Of a stretch of DNA of 64,000 nucleotides, positions 47,374 through 53,898 are shown piece by piece; within the stretch, counting starts at the first letter, position 1; every line of letters starts with the position of its first letter. The notes under the pieces are model-generated. The model had not been told where the DNA came from. It did not search any database and worked only from the letters and a program-made list of their open reading frames with translations. The stretch covers positions 247,815-311,814 of the forward strand of contig LNEE01000017.1 of the NCBI GenBank assembly GCA_001464895.1, written 5' to 3'. This DNA is from Betaproteobacteria bacterium Ga0077532. Lineage in GTDB: Bacteria; Pseudomonadota; Gammaproteobacteria; Burkholderiales; Ga0077523. The position numbers and the translations under genes are program-made.

Positions 47374-47517
47374 TCAGGCTGGGCGCGAGGCTGCTTCTGG
47401 CGGCGCGATCGCGCCTGGGGTCGGATCTCCGCCGAACCAGGCCGCAAGGCGGCGGCGCGAAGCCGAGGACAATGCGACAGTCGACGTGGTGTGGACGGCG
47501 GGCGGGCGGGTCTTCAT
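47374..47517 (-). CDS. Possible 47-residue leader ORF upstream of the giant gene
   Basis: The ATG at 47517 is preceded by CTGGAGACCTGCC, and the context CTGGAGACC-ATGAAGACC nearly repeats the start region of the PEP-CTERM gene at 48387. The product begins MKTRPP, is rich in Ala/Pro/Arg and has no recognisable domain. It could be a regulatory leader peptide, a remnant of a duplicated start region, or chance. The ribosome site is its only real support. Confidence 0.3.
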   Translation of the reverse strand: MKTRPPAVHTTSTVALSSASRRRLAAWFGGDPTPGAIAPPEAASRPA

Positions 47518-47622
47518 GGCAGGTCTCCAGACGACTGCTGCGACACGTCTAGCCGGGGAATGGCGCGTGCCTTGTGGTTTTGGAATCTACTGCACCGGCA
47601 GATTTAAACAATCCATACCGAA

Positions 47623-47634
47623 GTCGGTACCGAC
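47623..47634. promoter_or_regulatory. 12-nt palindrome, possible operator
   Basis: GTCGGTACCGAC is a perfect dyad about 490 nt upstream of the giant gene's start and just upstream of an A/T-rich patch. A partial repeat of the half-site (CGGTA) follows 10 nt away. A regulator-binding role is a guess from position and symmetry. Confidence 0.25.
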
Positions 47635-47741
47635 GTCTTAGTCTCGCAGCCTCCCCGCGGACTGGCGCTGATCCGGATCAATCGCCGTTGCATCCTTCGC
47701 CACCGCGGCGGACGCAGGGAGGATCCAGCCCCCGAAAACGA

Positions 47742-47765
47742 CGAAGCCCGCGGAGGCGGGCTTCG
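47742..47765 (-). terminator. Rho-independent terminator of the PEP-CTERM gene
   Basis: CGAAGCCCGC and GCGGGCTTCG form a perfect 10-bp stem around a 4-nt loop, 31 nt after the stop codon. On the minus strand it is followed by a short T-rich run (TCGTTTTC). It separates the PEP-CTERM transcript from the giant gene, implying a separate promoter for the latter. Confidence 0.75.
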
Positions 47766-47796
47766 ATGTTGAACGATGCAGACTTCCTGCCCCGGT

Positions 47797-48387
47797 TCAC
47801 GCGATCGCGCGGCGCCGGGCAACACCCAACCCGGCCGCAGCGATCGCCACCCCGAGCAGCGCGAGAGACTCGGGCTCAGGCACATTGACCGTCCCGGAAC
47901 GGATGCGGACTTCGACGCGGGCATCCGAAGCGTCGGCCTGGGCGACATCGGCAGGAGCACCGACATCGAATCCGAGGTCGGCGGGACTGCGGACCGAGAT
48001 CAAGGCGGACCCTTCGGCGATCGCCTCGAACGCGACCTCCACGAGCGTGATGGGCCCGGTGGCGGTCGCGTCGAATCCTGGGAAGCTGAACATCGAGAAG
48101 GTGGCCGTGCCATCACCGTTCACGATCGTGCTCGTGAGGCCGGCGCCGAAGCTGGGCGAGGAGGCGCCGGTGACCTGCACCAGCAGTTTGCTGAAATCCA
48201 TCACGAAGTCCGCGGCTACCAGGTACGCGGGATCGTCGAGCTGCACCTTGACCGTGAAGGTGTCCCCGACATTGACGGGGTTCGCGGAGGTCTCGAAGAA
48301 GAGCGCATAGGCGTGGGCTGCCTGGTGGGCCAGGGAGCCGGCCAGTGCGCACAGCAGCACGGCGGCAAAGCGAAACTTGGTCTTCAT
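47797..48387 (-). CDS. PEP-CTERM sorted protein with cohesin-like domain
   Basis: A 196-residue exported protein. Start: the ATG at 48387 has GGAG 10 nt upstream and begins a clear signal peptide (MKTKFRF, hydrophobic core, A-H-A at about residue 26). The upstream in-frame ATG at 48639 would put 84 unrelated residues before that signal and is rejected. Residues about 30-160 resemble a cohesin fold: a VNVGDTFTVKVQL strand, an FVMDFSKLLVQV strand, then a late L-x-E-V-x-F-x-A strand and Gly-Ser turn. The C-terminus is VPEP (169-172), a hydrophobic span and ARRR, the PEP-CTERM signal that exosortase recognises. The exosortase is not in this window. It precedes the giant dockerin-bearing gene on the same strand, so a cohesin-dockerin anchoring role is conceivable but inferred. 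Confidence 0.9.
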   Translation of the reverse strand: MKTKFRFAAVLLCALAGSLAHQAAHAYALFFETSANPVNVGDTFTVKVQLDDPAYLVAADFVMDFSKLLVQVTGASSPSFGAGLTSTIVNGDGTATFSMFSFPGFDATATGPITLVEVAFEAIAEGSALISVRSPADLGFDVGAPADVAQADASDARVEVRIRSGTVNVPEPESLALLGVAIAAAGLGVARRRAIA

Positions 48388-48595
48388 GGTATCGGGTCTC
48401 CAGGTGCCGGCCATGCCGGCTGGTGCTGGGGCGCTTACCGGACGCTGCCTGCCAAGAGCAGAGCATGCGGTGCGCCTCTCGCTGTCGAGTGTCGCGCCGC
48501 TGGAGCACGGTTGCAACCTCTGAACGTAAGCCTTTTCGACACTGCCGGTATGCGGCACGGGATAACATCCGGCGAACGAGAACCCGAGGACACCG
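48388..48595. promoter_or_regulatory. Divergent promoter region, PEP-CTERM / AI-2E-family gene
   Basis: This 208-bp spacer must drive both divergent genes. A TGCCG-GTATG-CGGCA inverted repeat sits at 48543-48557. A GATAAC, a weak -10 match, lies just downstream on the plus strand near 48560. No clear -35 is visible on either strand. Confidence 0.4.
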
Positions 48596-49669
48596 ATGAA
48601 TCCCCTGGACCACAAGACGGCAACCGTGGAGCAGCGCACTTTTCAGATCCTTCTGGTGGCCGCGTCTCTGGCCTTCGCCTGGATCCTGCAGCCGTTCTTC
48701 GGGACGATCATGTGGGGCGCGATCATCGCCCTGCTCTTCGCCCCCGTGAACCGATCGCTGCTCGCCCGGATGCCGCACCGTCCGACCATTGCCGCGCTGC
48801 TCACGCTGCTGCTCGTGCTGCTGATCGTGATCCTGCCGTTTGCACTGGTGACGACTGCGCTCGCCCGGGAGGGGGCCGCCCTGTACCACCGCATGCAGTC
48901 CGGCGAGATGAACCCAGAGAGCCTCTTCCGGACGGTGTTCGCGGCCCTGCCGGGCTGGGTGACCGACCTGTTGGCGCGCTTCGGGGTCGACGACTACTCG
49001 GACCTCCCGACCCGGCTCGCCGCCGGGCTCTCGCAGGCGGGGCAGTTCATCGCGGCCCAAGCTTTCAGCATCGGGCAGAACACGTTCGAATTCGTGATGA
49101 GCCTCTTCATCACGTCGTACCTCGCGTTCTTCCTCATCCGCGACGGGCGCGCGCTCGTCAACGCCATCCATCGCGCGGTGCCGCTGGCACCGGACGATCA
49201 GAAGCTCCTGCTGGACACGTTCACCACCGTGATCCGGGCCACCGTGAAGGGAAACCTCGTGGTGGCCGCGCTGCAGGGCCTCCTCGGCGGGATCGCCTTC
49301 TGGTACCTCGACGTGACGGGCGCGCTGCTCTGGGGCGTGCTGATGGCCTTCCTCTCGCTGCTGCCTGCGGTGGGCGCCGGACTCGTCTGGGTGCCGGTCG
49401 CCGTGTGGTTCTACGTGACCGGCGCGGTGGCCCAGAGCCTGGCGCTCGTCGCGTACGGTGTGCTCGTGATCGGCCTCGTCGACAACCTCCTCCGGCCGGT
49501 GCTCGTCGGCAAGTCCACCCGGATGCCCGACTACCTGGTGCTGATCACCACCCTCGGCGGCATGGCGGTGTTCGGCATCAACGGCTTCGTGCTCGGACCC
49601 GCCATCGCCGCGATGTTCATCGCGGTCTGGCACATCGCCGTTCGGCAGCGGCAGCGCGCAGCCTCCTGA
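48596..49669 (+). CDS. AI-2E/PerM-family transporter
   Basis: A 357-residue integral membrane protein of the AI-2E transporter family (PF01594; YdiK/PerM/TqsA relatives). GAGG lies 6 nt before the ATG. Two hydrophobic segments at about 18-60 and one at 70-92 precede a soluble middle region (about 95-165), followed by the family's C-terminal membrane block. That block includes an SLFITSYLAFFLIRDG helix, a GGIAFWYLDVTGALLWG segment and D-N-L-L-R-P near 295, a hallmark of the family. Length is normal. Family members export varied small molecules or ions; the name does not show that autoinducer-2 is the substrate. It stands alone, diverging from the PEP-CTERM gene. Confidence 0.88.
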   Translation: MNPLDHKTATVEQRTFQILLVAASLAFAWILQPFFGTIMWGAIIALLFAPVNRSLLARMPHRPTIAALLTLLLVLLIVILPFALVTTALAREGAALYHRMQSGEMNPESLFRTVFAALPGWVTDLLARFGVDDYSDLPTRLAAGLSQAGQFIAAQAFSIGQNTFEFVMSLFITSYLAFFLIRDGRALVNAIHRAVPLAPDDQKLLLDTFTTVIRATVKGNLVVAALQGLLGGIAFWYLDVTGALLWGVLMAFLSLLPAVGAGLVWVPVAVWFYVTGAVAQSLALVAYGVLVIGLVDNLLRPVLVGKSTRMPDYLVLITTLGGMAVFGINGFVLGPAIAAMFIAVWHIAVRQRQRAAS

Positions 49670-49820
49670 TCGGGGAACCCGGGAAGCGCCACTCTCAAGA
49701 ATCCTGAAGCACGGTCGAAACCGGACGCACCACCGACCGCGACGATCGCGCCCCCGGCGGCATTGCCCCGCCGCAGACGGAGGTCCGCGTCCGGGGAGTT
49801 GTCCGACCTCAGGAGTTCCC

Positions 49821-50213
49821 ATGATCGAAACACAGACTGCCGCATTCCAGGACGCCGAGCTGGCTGCATTCCTCTCGCAGGCGTCCGACGCCGCCCTCGA
49901 CGAGCTGGATTTCGGAGTGATCGGATTCGACGCCACCGGAGTCGTGCGTCGGTACAACGCCTTCGAGTCGAAGGCTGCAGGTCTCTCGCGCGATCGCGTG
50001 CTCGGGAATCCGCTCTTCACGCTCGTCGCACCCTGCATGAACAATTTCATGGTGGCCCAGCGCTTCGAGGATGCGGCCGCCGGTGGCGCGCCGCTCGACG
50101 CCATCATCGACTACGTGCTCACCCTGCGCATGCGGCCCGTGAAAGTGAAGCTGAGATTGGTCGCGGCGCCAGGGGCGGCCATGCGCTACGTGCTGATCCA
50201 GCGCGCCCTGTGA
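49821..50213 (+). CDS. Photoactive yellow protein (PYP) homologue
   Basis: A 130-residue single PAS domain; AGGAG lies 5 nt before the ATG. It follows the Halorhodospira PYP sequence along its length: LDELDFGVIGFD, then YNAFE, G-x-x-F-x-x-VAPC, then M-x-P-x-KVK near the end. PYP carries p-coumaric acid as a thioester on Cys69 and senses blue light. The equivalent C72 is present in the VAPC motif, with Y45 and E49 matching Tyr42 and Glu46, which hydrogen-bond the chromophore. The Thr50 and Arg52 positions are Ala53 and Leu55, so spectral tuning or chromophore gating should differ. No tyrosine ammonia-lyase or coumarate ligase is in the window. It heads a same-strand cluster with a c-di-GMP enzyme (65-bp gap) and a histidine kinase. 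Confidence 0.88.
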   Translation: MIETQTAAFQDAELAAFLSQASDAALDELDFGVIGFDATGVVRRYNAFESKAAGLSRDRVLGNPLFTLVAPCMNNFMVAQRFEDAAAGGAPLDAIIDYVLTLRMRPVKVKLRLVAAPGAAMRYVLIQRAL

Positions 50214-50278
50214 AACGCCGTGCGGTCCGCACCGCACGAGACCCGGACCGCGCATGCAGAGAACCGCGCGCTGACACC

Positions 50279-52060
50279 ATGAAGCACGAGGCCCCGACCG
50301 CCTACGAATCGCTCATCCAGTTCCTGTACCGGGCGCCGATCGGACTCGTCCAGACGGCGCCGGACGGCGAGATCACCATGATCAACCCGATGGCGGCGCA
50401 GCTCCTCATGCCCATCGCGGTGGCTGGCGATCTCGAGAACATCTTCGACGTTCTGGCGACCGCAGCGCCGGATCTTCGGACCATGGTCGCCGCCGATCTG
50501 CCCGGCGGGGTCGTGTGCGAAGGCCTGCGCCTCCCGGCCGATGGTGCGGACCGCCGCAGCGGGGCCCCCCAGTGGCTGGAGATCAGCGTTCTCAAGCTCG
50601 ACGCAGCCAACCTCATGGTCAGCGTGACGGACGTGACGCAGACCGTGCTGTTGGAACAACAGCGGCTTGCCTCCCGCCTGCGTGACGCCGCCCGCACCGA
50701 CAGTCTCACCGCACTGCCCAGCCGCCCGGTCGCGCTGGAGCGGATCGAGGAGGCACTCGCCCGCAGGCGCGCAGATCCCGAGGCGCCATTCGCGGTGGTC
50801 TTCATCGACTGCGACCGCTTCAGCAGCGTCAACGTGAACCACGGCACCGCGGTCGGCGACGAGCTGCTGCGTCTGCTTGCTGGCCGCATCAACAACGTCG
50901 TGCGCACCAGCGACGTCGTGGCCGTGGCCTCCACGGCAGCCGCGACCACGGCCGCCCGCATCGGCGGGGACGAGTTCGTGGTGGTGCTCGATTCAATGCG
51001 GCGCGCCGACGACATCCACGGCGTCGCCCAGCGACTGCTGGATGCGCTCGCCCGTCCCTATGCCATCGGCGCACACCAGATCCATGTCACCGCGAGCCTG
51101 GGCATCGTGCTGGGCGCCCAGGCGGCCGACGACGCGGACACGGTGCTGCAGGATGCGGGCATCGCGATGCACGAGGCCAAGCGATCCGGCGGTGCGCGCT
51201 ACGCACTCTTCACATCCCCGATGAAGGAAGCCGCCGCGCGACGCGCACGGCTGGAGAGCGATCTCCGTCGCGCGCTCGACGAGGAGGAGCTCTTCGTCGT
51301 GTACCAGCCCATCGTGGGCCTCGCGCGGGGCGAATGCGCCAGCGTCGAAGCCCTGGTCCGCTGGCAACACCCGGTCCGCGGCGTCGTCTCACCGATCGAG
51401 TTCATCGGCATCGCCGAGGAGACCGGGCTGATCGGTCAGCTCGGCGAGTTCGTGCTCCGCACCGCCTGCCGCCAGTTCGTGCGGTGGCAACGGACGCTCG
51501 GCCCCCTGGCGCCGCGGATCATGTCCGTGAACCTCTCACGCGCCCAGCTGGCCGAGGGGCCGCTGGTGGAGCTCGTCCGACGCGTCCTCGACGAGACCGG
51601 CATGGCGGCCCGCCATCTGCAACTCGAGGTCACCGAGAGCCTCGCCGCCCAGGATGAATCGGTGCAGCAGCAGCTCCACGATCTGAAGACCCTGGGCCTC
51701 ACACTCGCCCTCGACGACTTCGGCACGGGCTACTCGTCACTCGCCAGCCTGCACCAGTTGCCGGTGGATGTCGTCAAGATCGACCGCTCGTTCGTCTCCC
51801 AGTCGGAGGCGAGCGCGCACCACCGGGTCCTCATCGAGGCCACCGTACGCGTGGCGCAGAGCCTGTCGATGGGCACTGTCGCCGAGGGCATCGAGACGGC
51901 CGGCCAGGCACATACGCTCGCGCGTCTCCAGTGCGACAAGGGCCAGGGCTACTTCTTTGCAAAACCCATGACAGCCGACGACGCAACCCGATGGATGGCG
52001 GCGCGACTGCCGTCGGACGGATGGCTGGTACCTGCGCCGGCCGAGGCGGGCGTCATCTGA
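50279..52060 (+). CDS. PAS-GGDEF-EAL cyclic-di-GMP signalling protein
   Basis: A 593-residue protein with no membrane segment. Residues 1-125 form a PAS-like sensor (QFLYRAPIGLVQ, NPMAAQLLMP), closely matched in the next gene. The GGDEF domain spans about 135-290: GGDEF is at 229-233 and an RTSD inhibitory-site motif at 209-212, but 16 residues separate them instead of the usual 5, so an Ala/Thr-rich insertion lies between. The EAL domain (about 330-580) keeps its active-site motifs: EAL near 356, NLSRAQL, EVTES, DDFGTGYSS near 478 and AEGIET. Phosphodiesterase activity is thus likely; cyclase activity is possible. Start: the ATG at 50279 aligns with the neighbour's PAS start; the longer frame from 49763 would run antiparallel to logic through the PYP gene in another frame. 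The ribosome site is weak. Confidence 0.9.
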   Translation: MKHEAPTAYESLIQFLYRAPIGLVQTAPDGEITMINPMAAQLLMPIAVAGDLENIFDVLATAAPDLRTMVAADLPGGVVCEGLRLPADGADRRSGAPQWLEISVLKLDAANLMVSVTDVTQTVLLEQQRLASRLRDAARTDSLTALPSRPVALERIEEALARRRADPEAPFAVVFIDCDRFSSVNVNHGTAVGDELLRLLAGRINNVVRTSDVVAVASTAAATTAARIGGDEFVVVLDSMRRADDIHGVAQRLLDALARPYAIGAHQIHVTASLGIVLGAQAADDADTVLQDAGIAMHEAKRSGGARYALFTSPMKEAAARRARLESDLRRALDEEELFVVYQPIVGLARGECASVEALVRWQHPVRGVVSPIEFIGIAEETGLIGQLGEFVLRTACRQFVRWQRTLGPLAPRIMSVNLSRAQLAEGPLVELVRRVLDETGMAARHLQLEVTESLAAQDESVQQQLHDLKTLGLTLALDDFGTGYSSLASLHQLPVDVVKIDRSFVSQSEASAHHRVLIEATVRVAQSLSMGTVAEGIETAGQAHTLARLQCDKGQGYFFAKPMTADDATRWMAARLPSDGWLVPAPAEAGVI

Positions 52061-52163
52061 CGCCCGACCGGAGAAGACGCCCACGATGCATCGATATCGC
52101 CGCGAAATGATGGGACGCGCGGCCCCGAACCGACGACAACCGCCCCACACCGCGGAAGCCACC

Positions 52164-53393
52164 ATGAGCACCGACGACGACATCGCAGCCGAATACGAAG
52201 CGCTTCTGCAGTTCGTGTATCTCGCACCGGTCGGTGTCGTGCAGTTCGGCAACGGGGGCGACATCGACATGGCGAATCCGATGTGCGCGCAACTGCTGAT
52301 GCCGGTGTCGCGCGACGGCATGCTGACGAACCTCCTCGACGCGATGGATGTCGTGGCGCCCGAACTGCGGACGATGATCGACTCGGCCGGTGACGCGAGC
52401 GGCGCCATCTGCCGCGATCATCGCGTCCCCCTGCCCCGTTCGGGGCGCCCCGACGGCATCCCGCAGGTGCTCGCCGTCAGTCTCATCCGCCTCGACGCGG
52501 ACCGGCTGATGGGCATCGTCAGCGACGTCTCCGAGGCCGTGCGCCAGGAGACGCTCTACCGCGAGAACCAGGCTTGGCTGAACGAGAGCCTGCGTCTCGC
52601 GAAAGAGGCCGCGGAGGCCGCCAACGAGGCGAAGACCGAGTTCCTCTCCAATATCTCGCACGAGCTGCGCACGCCGATGCACGCGATCTCGAGCTTCGCG
52701 AAGCTCGGTCTGGGGAGGATCTCCGACGCCTCGCGTGACAAGCTTCAGCGCTACTTCGAGAACATCAACGGCAGCGCGAGTCGACTGAACCACCTGCTGA
52801 ACGATCTCCTCGACCTCGCAAAGATCGAGGCAGGCCAGCTGACGTACCAGATGAACGCGCTCGATCTCCATCCGCTGATCGTCACCTGCGTGGCGGAGTT
52901 CGAGGCGATGGCTCGAGATCGCGGCATCGCGATCGACCTGCAGGCTGGCACCGGGCCGGCGATGGTCTCGGCAGACGCGATAAGGCTCCAGCAGGTGTTC
53001 GTGAACCTCCTGTCGAACGCGGTCCGCTACAGCCCGGACGGCGGTGTGGTGACGGTGGGAATCCACCGCGAACGGGACGCGGAGGATGCAGGCGGCACAG
53101 ACCGCATCGTCGTCTGCGTCGCCGACCGGGGACCCGGGATTCCACCCGACGAGCTGGAACTCGTGTTCGACAAGTTCGTGCAGTCGAGCAGAACGAAGAC
53201 GGGCAGCGGCGGCACCGGATTGGGACTCCCCATCGCGCGGAAGATCCTCACCGCCCACGGCGGCACGGTCAGCGCGTCGAACCGGCCGGACGGCGGTGCG
53301 GAGTTCCGGGTCGCGTTGCCGGCAGTGGTGGAAACGGCGATCGACGATTCGGCCGCGACAGCGACGGAACGGCAGGCCGTCAGCGCAGACTGA
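52164..53393 (+). CDS. PAS-domain sensor histidine kinase
   Basis: A 409-residue cytoplasmic kinase. The N-terminal PAS (residues about 10-125; QFVYLAPVGVVQ, NPMCAQLLMP) is a paralogue of that in the preceding GGDEF-EAL protein. A coiled linker follows (LAKEAAEAANEAKTEF), then the H-box with SNISHELRTPM (phospho-acceptor His about 166). The HATPase has N-box NLLSNAVRY, G1 DRGPGIP and G2 GSGGTGLGLPIA, so all catalytic boxes look intact. Start: the ATG at 52164 gives the same N-terminus pattern as its paralogue; the ATG at 52086, with GGAGA 11 nt upstream, would add 26 non-conserved residues. No response regulator is in the window. Spacing of 103 bp from the upstream gene suggests one operon. 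Confidence 0.9.
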   Translation: MSTDDDIAAEYEALLQFVYLAPVGVVQFGNGGDIDMANPMCAQLLMPVSRDGMLTNLLDAMDVVAPELRTMIDSAGDASGAICRDHRVPLPRSGRPDGIPQVLAVSLIRLDADRLMGIVSDVSEAVRQETLYRENQAWLNESLRLAKEAAEAANEAKTEFLSNISHELRTPMHAISSFAKLGLGRISDASRDKLQRYFENINGSASRLNHLLNDLLDLAKIEAGQLTYQMNALDLHPLIVTCVAEFEAMARDRGIAIDLQAGTGPAMVSADAIRLQQVFVNLLSNAVRYSPDGGVVTVGIHRERDAEDAGGTDRIVVCVADRGPGIPPDELELVFDKFVQSSRTKTGSGGTGLGLPIARKILTAHGGTVSASNRPDGGAEFRVALPAVVETAIDDSAATATERQAVSAD

Positions 53394-53406
53394 CCCTCGC
53401 ACGCCA

Positions 53407-53423
53407 AGCCTGCCCGACAGGCT
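53407..53423. terminator. Short hairpin between convergent genes
   Basis: AGCCTG and CAGGCT form a 6-bp stem around a 5-nt loop in the 31-bp gap between two converging genes. The position suits a bidirectional terminator, but no T-run is present on either side. Confidence 0.35.
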
Positions 53424-53424
53424 C

Positions 53425-53898
53425 CTAGAGGAATCGGTCGAGGAGCTTGCGGCTCGCGCGATCGAGTTGGTGGTGATCGCGGATCAGGTACTGCACGCCG
53501 TTCGCGTCCGAGACCAGCAGCATCGACGCGCTCATGCGCCGGATGTCGTCCTCGCCAGCGAGGACGAAGGTCGTCTCGCCGCGATCGGTCTCCACCGACC
53601 ACGTGCTCGGGGTCGCAAACGTCGTCACGTGATGGAGGCGGCGGATCTCGGGCAGGAACTCTCGCGCCGTCAGCGCTTCCCGCAGCAGGATCTGCAGTGC
53701 GTCCGGCAGGTCGTTCAGCCGCGGGATCCACGCGAGTTCCCGCCCCTCTACCGTGGTGATGGAGAACCCGTCGTCCGGGGCTGTGATCGGGAAACTGCGC
53801 ACCGGGACGACACCCTCGAAGATCTCGCCCGTCGCATCGGTGAACACGAGCCGGCCCGCAGGCGTGCGGACCAACGACCAATCGCTGCCACCCGTCAC
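53425..53898 (-). CDS. Cyanophycin-associated DUF1854 protein
   Basis: A 157-residue protein matching the DUF1854 family found beside cyanophycin genes and a specific ABC exporter. It starts with GTG at 53898, which overlaps the TGA of the upstream ABC gene (GTGA), indicating translational coupling. Visible features are an opening FTDATGEIFEGVVPVRSFPI, a VEGRELAWI strand, and conserved RREALTAREFLPEI and TFVLAGEDDIRRM stretches. No signal peptide, membrane segment or catalytic motif is seen. The biochemical role is unknown. Context implies it works with the ABC transporter, perhaps in moving or sensing cyanophycin or its peptides. Confidence 0.85.
   Translation of the reverse strand: MTGGSDWSLVRTPAGRLVFTDATGEIFEGVVPVRSFPITAPDDGFSITTVEGRELAWIPRLNDLPDALQILLREALTAREFLPEIRRLHHVTTFATPSTWSVETDRGETTFVLAGEDDIRRMSASMLLVSDANGVQYLIRDHHQLDRASRKLLDRFL

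Larger units (their letters stand above)
47130..47796. other. Leader region between the PEP-CTERM gene and the giant gene
   Basis: This 667-bp stretch upstream of the giant gene holds a terminator (47742-47765), two 12-nt perfect palindromes (TGATCCGGATCA at 47669-47680 and GTCGGTACCGAC at 47623-47634), an A/T-rich patch near 47601-47615 (minus strand TTGTTTAAATC) that is a plausible promoter region, and a possible 47-codon ORF. The remainder would be a long 5' leader of about 500 nt. Confidence 0.5.

Noticed and set aside
47797-48639. Longer 280-residue version of the PEP-CTERM protein
   Set aside because: It would place the clear signal peptide at residue 85; the ATG at 48387 has a ribosome site and signal peptide.
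48596-49669. Autoinducer-2 exporter implying quorum sensing
   Set aside because: The family name is historical; members move different substrates, and no lux-type genes are nearby.
49763-50278. N-terminal extension of the GGDEF-EAL protein
   Set aside because: It overlaps the PYP homologue gene in another frame, while the shorter start matches the paralogous PAS start in the kinase.
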